Origin: Candidatus Bathyarchaeota archaeon
GTDB lineage: Archaea; Thermoproteota; Bathyarchaeia; TCS64
Length of the DNA: 36,522 nt
Reading direction: 5' to 3'
NCBI GenBank assembly: GCA_030613835.1
Contig: JAUWLH010000002.1
Coordinates: forward strand, 1 to 36,522
Part shown: piece after piece, positions 7,307 through 14,467 of the stretch
How the letters are laid out: each line of letters opens with the position of its first letter
Position numbering within the stretch: position 1 is the stretch's first letter
Program-made: the position numbers and the translations under genes
Notes under the pieces: model-generated
The model's database searches: none
What the model was told of the DNA's origin: nothing
Seen by the model: only the letters and a program-made list of their open reading frames with translations

Positions 7307-7697
7307 TACAAACCGCGTCCAGTATAAACAACGGTTACGACCAAACGATGATGATGAGCACCCCCTTCTCCCCCAATCACAGGGCTCATTAGCACATAGC
7401 GTTCATTATATTACCATGTTCCACGAGACCTGCGGCGAAATCCGGGAGTCCACATACGGCGTCCTCTACCACAGGGATATAGGCAACACTCGGACAGCTG
7501 GATACAGTTCGGGCTTCATCATCGCTCCAATGATAATAGCGACACTCACGCGGTAAGGTGTTCGGAATGAGTCAAACACTTTAACAGTAGAGGTATCATC
7601 GGACGACGAGTCCAAGAGACTGGCCATCGCACGGCAAATCCCATCGACCGAGATAATAGCTTACGCAAGAGTGAGCGGCATCAACATCCAAGTTTGA
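7302..7697 (+). pseudogene. Doubtful reading frame with an internal stop, possibly a decayed gene
   Basis: The frame runs 84 codons from ATG at 7302 to TAA (7554-7556) and then continues in the same frame for another 46 codons to TGA at 7695. The second half contains protein-like sequence (TVEVSSDDESKRLAIARQ and STEIIAYARVSG) with no start codon of its own. The ATG sits at the end of repeat copy 2. I recognise no family; the second half vaguely resembles short archaeal alpha/beta proteins such as Pcc1, too weakly to name. It could be a one-mutation pseudogene, a short 84-residue gene, or non-coding. Confidence 0.3.
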
Positions 7698-7724
7698 TGC
7701 ACAAAAAAGAGGATTGGAAAATCT

Positions 7725-7895
7725 CTATTTGTCAAACGACTGCTTGAACAAGTCTTCCATCGCTGCATAGTGCATCGAGTTAAATTCCTCAAGTTTTTCG
7801 GGGTGGGTCAGCTTCACATGGAAACGTACCCCGCCTGGACTCGCAGACTTTCGTTCACAGTACGGACACTTAAACTGGGTCATCGATTTTGCCAT
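7725..7895 (-). CDS. Small C2H2 zinc-finger protein (56 residues)
   Basis: A short gene. The protein starts MAKSMTQFKCPYCERK and contains one zinc finger with Cys10, Cys13, His26 and His31 (C-x2-C-x12-H-x4-H, in FHVKLTHPEKL), then a short acidic/aromatic helix ending FKQSFDK. GGAG lies 11 bases before the ATG, and GGTTATAACC (7929-7938) is a plausible TATA box. Small single-finger proteins of this kind are known in archaea and may bind nucleic acid or protein; no specific role can be given. An internal ATG at 7883 is possible but would leave the ribosome site too far away. Confidence 0.75.
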   Translation of the reverse strand: MAKSMTQFKCPYCERKSASPGGVRFHVKLTHPEKLEEFNSMHYAAMEDLFKQSFDK

Positions 7896-7928
7896 TGAAA
7901 CAACTCCGATCTAATTATAGTAAATACT

Positions 7929-7938
7929 GGTTATAACC
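7929..7938 (-). promoter_or_regulatory. TATA-like element of the small zinc-finger gene
   Basis: GGTTATAACC is symmetric and lies about 38 nt before the ATG, consistent with a short leader holding the GGAG ribosome site. Confidence 0.4.
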
Positions 7939-7990
7939 TTATGCGCCACACGTCGCTAATAGATCAATTTTTAGAGGCATTATTTCGTCG

Positions 7991-8018
7991 TTTACCTAGG
8001 GTAAAGTGTTGAAAAAAA
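7991..8018 (-). terminator. T7 tract and small hairpin downstream of the MFS gene
   Basis: After the transporter stop, the minus strand has a seven-T run (8012-8018), then TTTACC-CTA-GGTAAA (7991-8005), a 6-bp stem. Archaeal termination depends mainly on the T-run. Confidence 0.4.
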
Positions 8019-8047
8019 TGCGCATAAAATGGGTTTTTCTGTAAAAA

Positions 8048-9325
8048 TTAGAGTTCGGCTATCTTTGGCTCTTCTACAAACAGGAGGAATAATATCCCGA
8101 ACACGAAAAGTGCCACAGACATAATCTGCCAGGGTAGTGCGTTGTTATAGCGGTACAGGTATCCACTTAGGAGCATTCCAACTGTCTGGAGGGACTTTCC
8201 CAGTATCCCGCTGCCGTAGGCTCCTCTCATGATCCATACGCCTCCTCCTCCGATGGACGCAAGAATCCTACCCCTCTGATCCTTGGGGGTCATGTTGGCG
8301 AAGAGGCTCTGGAAGCTGGGGTTCATGAGGCTGTTAGTTAGTGTAGTGAAGACCGCGAGGATGACGACGTGTGTGTATGTTATGCATAGCAGGAAAGCGT
8401 ACACCTGTATGGCACCGATGATCATACATATCCCTGCGATATTCTTCTTGCTGAACCTGTCAACTATGCTTCCCGCGGGTATACCCAAGATTACGCTGAC
8501 AGCACCCGAAATGAGGATAACGTTTGCCCATTCAGAGACGCTGAGACCAATGATCTCCTGAGCCCTTATTATCCAGAAGCTGCTGGTCAGGGAGCCGAAT
8601 AACACCGAGAATGAAACCAAGAAGGATAGGGTGTAGAGCTTCTTTGGTATATCCTTCAGCACACTGAACACGCTTTTGTAGGACTTGACGACAAGAGCAG
8701 GGAACTTGGAGATGCTGAGGTCTATGGTCTTGGGATTGGATACCGTCTCCTTGAGGAACTTGAACCTGAAGAGTGCTATCCCAGAGGCGACAAAGAAACT
8801 CATGATGTACAGGCCCTTCATGGCGGTGATCATGCCGAACCTGTCGATGACGTAGCTACCGATGATAGGGGCAGCCATCCCGAAGGCGCTTGGTATGGCC
8901 ACAGTGGTTGCGAAGCCGATGCCCCTCTTCACAGGCGGGATGGAGTCCGCGATGAGAGCCTGTCTGGCCGGGAAGTAGAACGTAACCAGGCTCTGTATGA
9001 ACATCCCTACCGCTAGCCACTGCCACGTGTTCGTGAACCCGTTGATAAGGAACCCGATACCGTAGACGAAGGTCATGGTGGAAATGAGTTTTATCCTGCC
9101 CTGGTAGTCAGCGATGTACCCGCCTACTGGGTACAGGATGAGGCTAGCAGCGTTCCCTATGGCCATGATGATGCCGATGGTCTCATAGCTGCCACCTAGC
9201 TCAATGACGTATAGTGGAAGGAAGGGCCAGATAATGTCCACCGTGGCACGCCATATGCACTCGCATATGGTCATGACTAGGACGTTACCCTTCATGAAAC
9301 TGAATATGTCCTTGACTGTCTGCAC
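8048..9325 (-). CDS. Major facilitator superfamily transporter
   Basis: 425 residues, with about 12 hydrophobic membrane segments in two halves. The loop between helices 2 and 3 carries the MFS signature region (GGYIADYQGRIK, about residues 67-78), and the equivalent second-half loop reads GSIVDRFSKKN. This is a membrane exporter/importer of small molecules driven by an ion gradient; its substrate is not visible, and drug-export-like members are the closest by feel. GTG start at 9325 is preceded by GGGGGATT. It stands alone, divergent from the 117-residue zinc protein, with GGTTTTAAGTTTAACC between them as a possible shared TATA region. Confidence 0.85.
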   Translation of the reverse strand: MQTVKDIFSFMKGNVLVMTICECIWRATVDIIWPFLPLYVIELGGSYETIGIIMAIGNAASLILYPVGGYIADYQGRIKLISTMTFVYGIGFLINGFTNTWQWLAVGMFIQSLVTFYFPARQALIADSIPPVKRGIGFATTVAIPSAFGMAAPIIGSYVIDRFGMITAMKGLYIMSFFVASGIALFRFKFLKETVSNPKTIDLSISKFPALVVKSYKSVFSVLKDIPKKLYTLSFLVSFSVLFGSLTSSFWIIRAQEIIGLSVSEWANVILISGAVSVILGIPAGSIVDRFSKKNIAGICMIIGAIQVYAFLLCITYTHVVILAVFTTLTNSLMNPSFQSLFANMTPKDQRGRILASIGGGGVWIMRGAYGSGILGKSLQTVGMLLSGYLYRYNNALPWQIMSVALFVFGILFLLFVEEPKIAEL

Positions 9326-9409
9326 TTTAATCCCCCGTGAATGGGCACCTAGAATGGGCTATCGGTTTTAAGTTTAACCACACCTCTTTTAATCCACTAG
9401 GAAAATACT

Positions 9410-9763
9410 GTGAATGAAATGGCGGCCAAGAAGGACAAGATCACATGGGTTACGTGCCCGGACTGCGGCAGCAAGATAGGTATAGTGATATCAGTGGGGA
9501 AGGCAGACGCCACCCAGGTTATCCACGAGCACAGAGAGGACTGGCCGCCCGCAGGAGCCCAGCCTACAGATGCAAGATCTAGACTGCAAGCCGCAGGAAT
9601 CGATATGTCCCAACTTGATATCGAGGAAGGCGACGAGGTCATATCGGTGAGCCCTAAAAAGTTCCTAGGGGACCAGTGGGGCCCCATAAACGAGGCAATG
9701 AGGACCATCGGCGGCAACTGGGTGAGGGACGGCAGGAACAGCCGCTGGGAAATCCCCAAGTAG
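9410..9763 (+). CDS. Conserved-looking protein of unknown function with a CxxC zinc motif
   Basis: 117 residues from GTG at 9410 (AGGA seven bases upstream) or 114 from the ATG at 9419. The N-terminal TWVTCPDCGSKIGI holds a CPDCG knuckle; only two Cys are present, so a zinc site would need His residues (IHEHRED) or a partner. The C-terminal 35 residues (KFLGDQWGPINEAM, GGNWV, RWEIP) form a Trp-rich module. I have seen the general pattern in uncharacterised archaeal proteins but recognise no named family. It is monocistronic, followed by a T8 run. Confidence 0.65.
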   Translation: MNEMAAKKDKITWVTCPDCGSKIGIVISVGKADATQVIHEHREDWPPAGAQPTDARSRLQAAGIDMSQLDIEEGDEVISVSPKKFLGDQWGPINEAMRTIGGNWVRDGRNSRWEIPK

Positions 9764-9789
9764 GGTAACTGTAATCTATTATTATGGGT

Positions 9790-9798
9790 ATTTTTTTT
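9790..9798 (+). terminator. T8 run after the 117-residue gene
   Basis: Eight consecutive T lie about 27 bases past the stop codon, in the usual style of archaeal terminators. Confidence 0.45.
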
Positions 9799-9889
9799 GT
9801 CCAATTGCTATCCGGCTAATCCAAGATAACATTGGGCCTTAAATTCATGGAAAAAATTGTGTGATACCTAATGATATGTGGTGACAACA

Positions 9890-10093
9890 TTAACCCAGGA
9901 TATCAGCTATGATCTCCTTGACCCACCTGCCGATGCCCGAGATCTTCCCAACCCGTTCCAGGTATTCTATCCACGTTAAGCCCAAGGCGTACCTCCACTT
10001 CGGGTAACCTTCTTCTAATTTCGCGTAAGCGAGGCCGTGCTGAGTGCAGTAGACGCCTTTCTCGACCTTCCTCTTACATACTCTGCAACTCAT
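9890..10093 (-). CDS. Small zinc-binding protein coupled to topoisomerase
   Basis: 67 residues, starting MSCRVCKRK. Cys3, Cys6, Cys16 and His19 (C-x2-C-x9-C-x2-H) should bind one zinc. The rest is helical and Trp/Tyr-rich (KWRYALGLTWIEYLERVG). The ATG at 10093 begins one base after the topA stop, with AGGAG inside the topA end, so it is translated with the topoisomerase. A longer frame from 10120 would overlap topA and has no ribosome site. Since this TopA lacks C-terminal zinc fingers, a separate zinc subunit is conceivable, but this is inference. Confidence 0.75.
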   Translation of the reverse strand: MSCRVCKRKVEKGVYCTQHGLAYAKLEEGYPKWRYALGLTWIEYLERVGKISGIGRWVKEIIADILG

Positions 10094-10094
10094 C

Positions 10095-11876
10095 TCAGTT
10101 TCTCCTAGTGAGGTTTGCACCTATCTCGACTTCCTTATCCTTGAATCGCTTCAGTATCACGTCGAGTTTTGATATAGTCTCATCTATTACCTCGTCGGCC
10201 GAGACCTTACCTGATTCAATACCGTCTAGCTGGGCTTCTAGGGTCCTCGTCAGCCGGACATCGATGATATCGGGGCTGTACTCAGCGAGTACCTCGATGA
10301 CGTTTGAGCCGAGGTCGGTTAGGGCCAGCCTCTGGCTCCTGATGTAGCCTCGTCTGTGGAGGGTGTCGATGATGTTGCTCCTTGTGACCTTGGTGCCTAC
10401 GCCCTCGTCCTCCATCTTCCGCACCAGGGATGACGCCGTGAACCGGGCCGGTGGTTTAGTGTAGTGCCTCCTCGTTGATAGCTTGGTTATGGGCAGCACC
10501 TTGCCCACTTTGACCTCGGGGAGGGGTGTGTCCTTAGATTTGAAGTAGGGCCGGTAGAACACGGTCCAGCCAGGTTCTATGGTGTGGTCCCCCTTGAGGT
10601 AGAACGTGTGTCCGTTCACATCGATATCAACGGTGCTCCTTGACCTGATGAATGGCTTGCCCAATGACACCAGGAACCTCCTTACAACCAAGTCGTAGAC
10701 GTTGAGTTCCTCAGGTTTGAGCCGCCCTGGCTTGTTCCCTGTGGGGTGGATGGCGGGGTGGGCTGGGTCATCCTTCTTTCCATGCCTGGGTTTGAACCGT
10801 TTCTGGTCAATCAATGTTGAAACATCACCCTCGTACCTCATGTTTTCTCCAAGTTTACCCAAAATCTCCCTGACATCAATGGTCGCGGGCATCCTCTGAC
10901 TGCTAGTCCTGGGGTAGCTGATGAGGGCGGAGAGGTATAACTTCTCGGCTATCTTCAGGGTCACAGCTGGGTTGTACTTAAAGACTCTGTAAGCCTCCTG
11001 CTGAAGGTTGCCTAAATTGAAGGGTGCGGGTGGCTGTGCCCTCTCTTCCTTTCCCTCAATCCCTTTGATTTTCCCTTCCTTTCCCCTGCACTCCTCGGCC
11101 ACTTTTTTCGCGTGAACCTCACGCTCCAAGCGGGGTTTTTTGTACTCCAAGGGGTAGATAATTTCATCAATTATCGTCTCGGCGGATACTTTCCAATAGG
11201 GTATCGGGACGAAGCTGTTGATCCTGGACTCAAGGTCGTACACGAACCTGAGGGTCGGGCCCTGTACTCGTCCTGTGCTCAGTGTCTTCTTGTTGTCAAT
11301 CCTCTTCTTGGCGGTGAGGGTCAGCGCCCTGCTCAGGTTTATCCCGTACAGCCAATCGGCCTCGTGCCTGACCTTTCCCGCTGCGATTACGGGGTAGTCA
11401 AGAGTTTGCCTGTTCTCCCAAGACTTGACTAGCTCGCTTTCTGTGAGGTTGTTGAAGAGCATCCTCTTTGATTTGCCCAGTGCAGTCTCGCCCAGCCCGT
11501 GTTTAATGATGTTGAACGCTATGAGGCTGCCCTCCTGATCGTAGTCACAGGCACTCACGACCTCGTCGATATCATTTGCTATGTTAATTATGGCGTCCAG
11601 ATACTGTTTCGTGTAAGATGCCAGCTTGTCAACCCTGTGGCTTGGGACCCATTTGATATCATAGATAGGGTACGTCCATCCTCCCCTCTTCTGGACAATG
11701 GTGTAGAGGTGACCCACCGCGCTTACCACGACTAGTTCCATCCCGGCCCTGTATGATACATAGAACGAGACCTTACCATACCTGCCCCTAGTGGGCTTGC
11801 TGTTCTCGTCCAAGGCCGCGGCTATCCTCTTGGCTGATGACGGTTTCTCGGTGATGACAAGTGCTCGCTTGGACAA
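10095..11876 (-). CDS. topA: DNA topoisomerase type IA
   Basis: 593 residues. It relaxes negative supercoils or decatenates by passing strands through a single-strand break with a 5'-phosphotyrosine link. The Toprim domain has Glu10 (ITEKPS) and the DxDxE set Asp111, Asp113 and Glu115 (DYDQEG). The active-site Tyr321 is in LISYPRTSS. Further family motifs are RVQGPTLR (203-210), the HPAIHPTG-type loop and VGTKVTRSNIIDTL near the end. The protein stops soon after domain closure (SADEVIDETISKLDVIL), so the C-terminal zinc fingers of longer archaeal and bacterial enzymes are absent. It is upstream of, and coupled to, a 67-residue zinc protein. Confidence 0.94.
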   Translation of the reverse strand: MSKRALVITEKPSSAKRIAAALDENSKPTRGRYGKVSFYVSYRAGMELVVVSAVGHLYTIVQKRGGWTYPIYDIKWVPSHRVDKLASYTKQYLDAIINIANDIDEVVSACDYDQEGSLIAFNIIKHGLGETALGKSKRMLFNNLTESELVKSWENRQTLDYPVIAAGKVRHEADWLYGINLSRALTLTAKKRIDNKKTLSTGRVQGPTLRFVYDLESRINSFVPIPYWKVSAETIIDEIIYPLEYKKPRLEREVHAKKVAEECRGKEGKIKGIEGKEERAQPPAPFNLGNLQQEAYRVFKYNPAVTLKIAEKLYLSALISYPRTSSQRMPATIDVREILGKLGENMRYEGDVSTLIDQKRFKPRHGKKDDPAHPAIHPTGNKPGRLKPEELNVYDLVVRRFLVSLGKPFIRSRSTVDIDVNGHTFYLKGDHTIEPGWTVFYRPYFKSKDTPLPEVKVGKVLPITKLSTRRHYTKPPARFTASSLVRKMEDEGVGTKVTRSNIIDTLHRRGYIRSQRLALTDLGSNVIEVLAEYSPDIIDVRLTRTLEAQLDGIESGKVSADEVIDETISKLDVILKRFKDKEVEIGANLTRRN

Positions 11877-11912
11877 CCTGATACATAGCTAGCTGATACC
11901 CCATTATCTCTT

Positions 11913-12485
11913 ATGGTCACATCGATAGGGTTATTGGACACGTGCCCAGAATCTTCAGGGATGCAGCAGCGTATAACAGCAGTTCTGACGCAGGGCAAGG
12001 TCATCGTGCCATCTCAGAGTGACGCGGACAGCCTGTACCAGGACGGTTACGGGTACCGGATGAATCACGAGCACTACATGTATCCAGCTGAGATACTTTT
12101 CACTGTGTACAGAAACAAGATCGCCGTCGTTGACGAGGATTCAAACAAGACGCTGAGCTTCACCGAGCTGCTGCACGTGTTATCAGCTGAGACTCCTAAC
12201 CTGTGGACAAACTTTATTGTTTTCAAGGACCTGCGCACACGTGGCTTCATCATCAAGATCGAGAAAGAAAGGTTTCTCATCTACGAGAGGGGGACATACA
12301 GGAAGACTCCTCCGAGCTACGTCATTCACATCTTCTCAGAGGGAAAACCCCAGAGCCTCACCGAGTTCATAGAGGAACTGAGGGCCACAGAGAAGGATGG
12401 TTATGAGATGAAGGTGGCCGTTGTTGATAGAAGAGGTGAGATAGTGTTCTACAGCGTCACCGAGACCCAGTTACTGAAGGACTGA
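11913..12485 (+). CDS. endA: tRNA-splicing endonuclease subunit, probably the non-catalytic one
   Basis: 190 residues (or 174 if translation starts at the ATG at 11961). The EndA C-terminal fold is recognised by VFKDLRTRGFIIK, FLIYERG and KVAVVDRRGEIVFYSV. The enzyme removes introns from pre-tRNA. Of the catalytic Tyr-His-Lys, Tyr124 is kept, but the expected His position is Pro133 (TPPSYVIHIF against the usual EHSKYLVH) and the Lys position is Tyr164. This points to the structural beta subunit of an (alpha-beta)2 enzyme, with a catalytic partner encoded elsewhere. The gene is divergent from topA and overlaps hisS tail-to-tail by 15 bp. The first 16 residues have no EndA likeness, so the later start is quite possible. 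Confidence 0.8.
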   Translation: MVTSIGLLDTCPESSGMQQRITAVLTQGKVIVPSQSDADSLYQDGYGYRMNHEHYMYPAEILFTVYRNKIAVVDEDSNKTLSFTELLHVLSAETPNLWTNFIVFKDLRTRGFIIKIEKERFLIYERGTYRKTPPSYVIHIFSEGKPQSLTEFIEELRATEKDGYEMKVAVVDRRGEIVFYSVTETQLLKD

Positions 12486-13760
12486 GACAAGCTCGTCAAG
12501 TTTGATCTTGGTCTGTTCACCTGATTTCATGTCCCTGACCGTCACGGCTTCCTCAGCTAGTTCACGTTCACCTACGACGACAACCTTCAGGATGCCCTTC
12601 TTGTCCGCGAACTCAAACTGCTTTCCGAGCTTCCTGCCCATCATGTCAACAATGGTTGGAATGTTCTCAGCGCGTAGCTTCTGGGCGATCTTGATGGCCT
12701 CTTCGATGACCTTTTTGTTCACCGGGGCCACATAGACCTTGGCTCCGAGAGCCATATCAGCAAACGCACCTTTCTTCTCAAGGATAAGAGTCACCCTGTC
12801 CACACCGAAACTGACACCAGTAGCGCATGTGGGTGATCCACCGAACAACTCGACGATCTCGTCATATCTTCCGCCTCCTGCTATGCTTCCATAGTTCTCA
12901 TAGCCCTTGGCGATGACCTCGAACACGGGTCCAGTATAGTAGTCCAAACCCCTAGCAAGGCTGAGATCGACACTGATGTACTGGGCGAACCCAAACGCCT
13001 TGGCGAACTTGTACAGCTCCTCAAGAGCCTTGCAACCTTTAACGCCGGCCTCGTAGTTCTGAAGCATTACTTTGGCCTGATCAAGTACCTCACTTGGATT
13101 CCCTTTCAATCCAAGCAAGTCCAGGAGTTTCATGCTTGTCTCTTCATTCGGAGAGATGCCCCTGAGCTCATCTATGACTCCTTCCCTGCCTATCTTACCT
13201 AGCTTGTCGACGGCTCGGAAAGCGTCAAGACTCTTTTCCTCGGGGATACCAGCTAGCTGAATGATGCTCTTGAGTATCCTTCTGTCGTTGAGGATTATTG
13301 TAAAGCCCTCAAACCCAAGCCTACTAAAGGCGTCCACAACTGCGGATAGCACCTCGGCATCGGCAATACTCCCCTCGACACCGAAGATATCAACATCAGC
13401 CTGCCAGAATTCCCTGAACCGTGTTTCGCTGGGTCTCTCATACCTCCAAGTTGGCCCGATAGTGTAACGTTTGAATGGCTTTACAAGGTTACGATGTGTT
13501 GCCACCACTCTGACGGTGCTCGCGGTATGCTCGAATCGAAGCGCAAGCTCCCTGTCGGATTTATCCTTGAAGTTATAGATCTGGTTTATTATGTCTTCCC
13601 CGCTCTTGATCATCAGCATCTCCAGGTTCTCAAACGCAGGTGTACCTAGTGGCTCGAAGCCGTATGCCTCGTAGACCTCTCGTACCTGGTCGATTACCCA
13701 GTTCTTTTTCTGCTGGTCGTCGGGGAGATAGTCCCGTGTACCGCGTGGTGGCTGGAACAT
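12471..13760 (-). CDS. hisS: Histidyl-tRNA synthetase
   Basis: 429 residues, the usual class II length. It charges tRNA-His with histidine. Seen: N-terminal PPRGTRDYLPDD (motif 1 region), motif 2 with RETRFREFWQADVDIFG-like residues (about 116-132), the His-specific ARGLDYYTGPVFE, and motif 3 in GVSFGVDRVTL. The C-terminal anticodon-binding domain (AKVYVAPVNK onward) is complete. A TATA-like sequence (minus CCTTTTATTCAG) lies 28 nt before the ATG and overlaps the end of alaX, so it may be leaderless with its own promoter as well as read from alaX. Confidence 0.95.
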   Translation of the reverse strand: MFQPPRGTRDYLPDDQQKKNWVIDQVREVYEAYGFEPLGTPAFENLEMLMIKSGEDIINQIYNFKDKSDRELALRFEHTASTVRVVATHRNLVKPFKRYTIGPTWRYERPSETRFREFWQADVDIFGVEGSIADAEVLSAVVDAFSRLGFEGFTIILNDRRILKSIIQLAGIPEEKSLDAFRAVDKLGKIGREGVIDELRGISPNEETSMKLLDLLGLKGNPSEVLDQAKVMLQNYEAGVKGCKALEELYKFAKAFGFAQYISVDLSLARGLDYYTGPVFEVIAKGYENYGSIAGGGRYDEIVELFGGSPTCATGVSFGVDRVTLILEKKGAFADMALGAKVYVAPVNKKVIEEAIKIAQKLRAENIPTIVDMMGRKLGKQFEFADKKGILKVVVVGERELAEEAVTVRDMKSGEQTKIKLDELVSVLQ

Positions 13761-13781
13761 GAGTCCGATATGGGCTTTCCT

Positions 13782-13793
13782 CTGAATAAAAGG
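13782..13793 (-). promoter_or_regulatory. TATA-like element of hisS
   Basis: Minus-strand CCTTTTATTCAG is centred 28 nt before the hisS ATG, the spacing expected for a leaderless transcript. Confidence 0.35.
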
Positions 13794-14429
13794 TTACCCT
13801 ACGAGGCTGGTCTCTACCCGCTCCTTGCCGCGGCCAGGATTTTTTCTCTTGAGCTTTATCATACCTATTTCGGTGGTGTTCTTGACATGGGTTCCGCCGC
13901 AATGATCCTCTATAGGTCCGCACCGCCACGTCCTTATGCCGTCTTCAGCAACCTCGATGGTGATCTCATGACCTTCAGCAAGGAAGGCGTTGATATCGTC
14001 CTCGGTCCTCTTAAGCTTCTCTGGGTCAAGACGGTTATCAGCCTTGTAGTCTGAGCGGTCCTTCTTGTCATCAACGTTTGATCCGAGGCGCTTCAGTAAT
14101 CCAAAGTTCTTGTAGAAGAAATATTCCATGATATGACTTGCGCTGTGTATCTTCATGATGTGGTATCTCCGATCCCAGTCGATTGCACCATGAACGCTAT
14201 CATCAATGGAAAAATCGGGCTCCTTTGCCATAACGTGAACATGTCTTCCATCGATGAAAATGGTATCAACGACAGTCTCTCCGTTGATAACGCCCTTGTC
14301 TCCTGTCTGACCACCTGATTTGGCGTAGAAGACCGTTTGATCTAGGACAACGTTCAATCCATTAATCTCAGATACCTTGGCATCAAACTCAGCCAGGTAA
14401 TGGTCTTCATCGTACAGTCTGGTGGTCAT
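13794..14429 (-). CDS. alaX: Alanyl-tRNA editing protein AlaX
   Basis: 211 residues. A free-standing editing domain that hydrolyses Ser- or Gly-tRNA-Ala. The zinc site is complete: His95 and His99 in HSASHIMEYF, Cys177 and His181 in DHCGGTHV. The N-terminal YAKSGGQTGDKG (35-46) is the domain shared with AlaRS, which makes it the longer AlaX-M type rather than the minimal AlaX-S. It is 38 bp downstream of secY and 33 bp upstream of hisS on the same strand, so may be the end of the ribosomal operon transcript. Confidence 0.93.
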   Translation of the reverse strand: MTTRLYDEDHYLAEFDAKVSEINGLNVVLDQTVFYAKSGGQTGDKGVINGETVVDTIFIDGRHVHVMAKEPDFSIDDSVHGAIDWDRRYHIMKIHSASHIMEYFFYKNFGLLKRLGSNVDDKKDRSDYKADNRLDPEKLKRTEDDINAFLAEGHEITIEVAEDGIRTWRCGPIEDHCGGTHVKNTTEIGMIKLKRKNPGRGKERVETSLVG

Positions 14430-14467
14430 GAAATGGATAAAATAGGTTGTAGGAGAAAAATGTTGGC

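Noticed and set aside
14435..14446. TATA-like CCTATTTTATCC just upstream of alaX
   Set aside because: Only about 11 nt before the start codon, so transcription would begin inside the gene; it is more likely ordinary spacer in the secY-alaX transcript.
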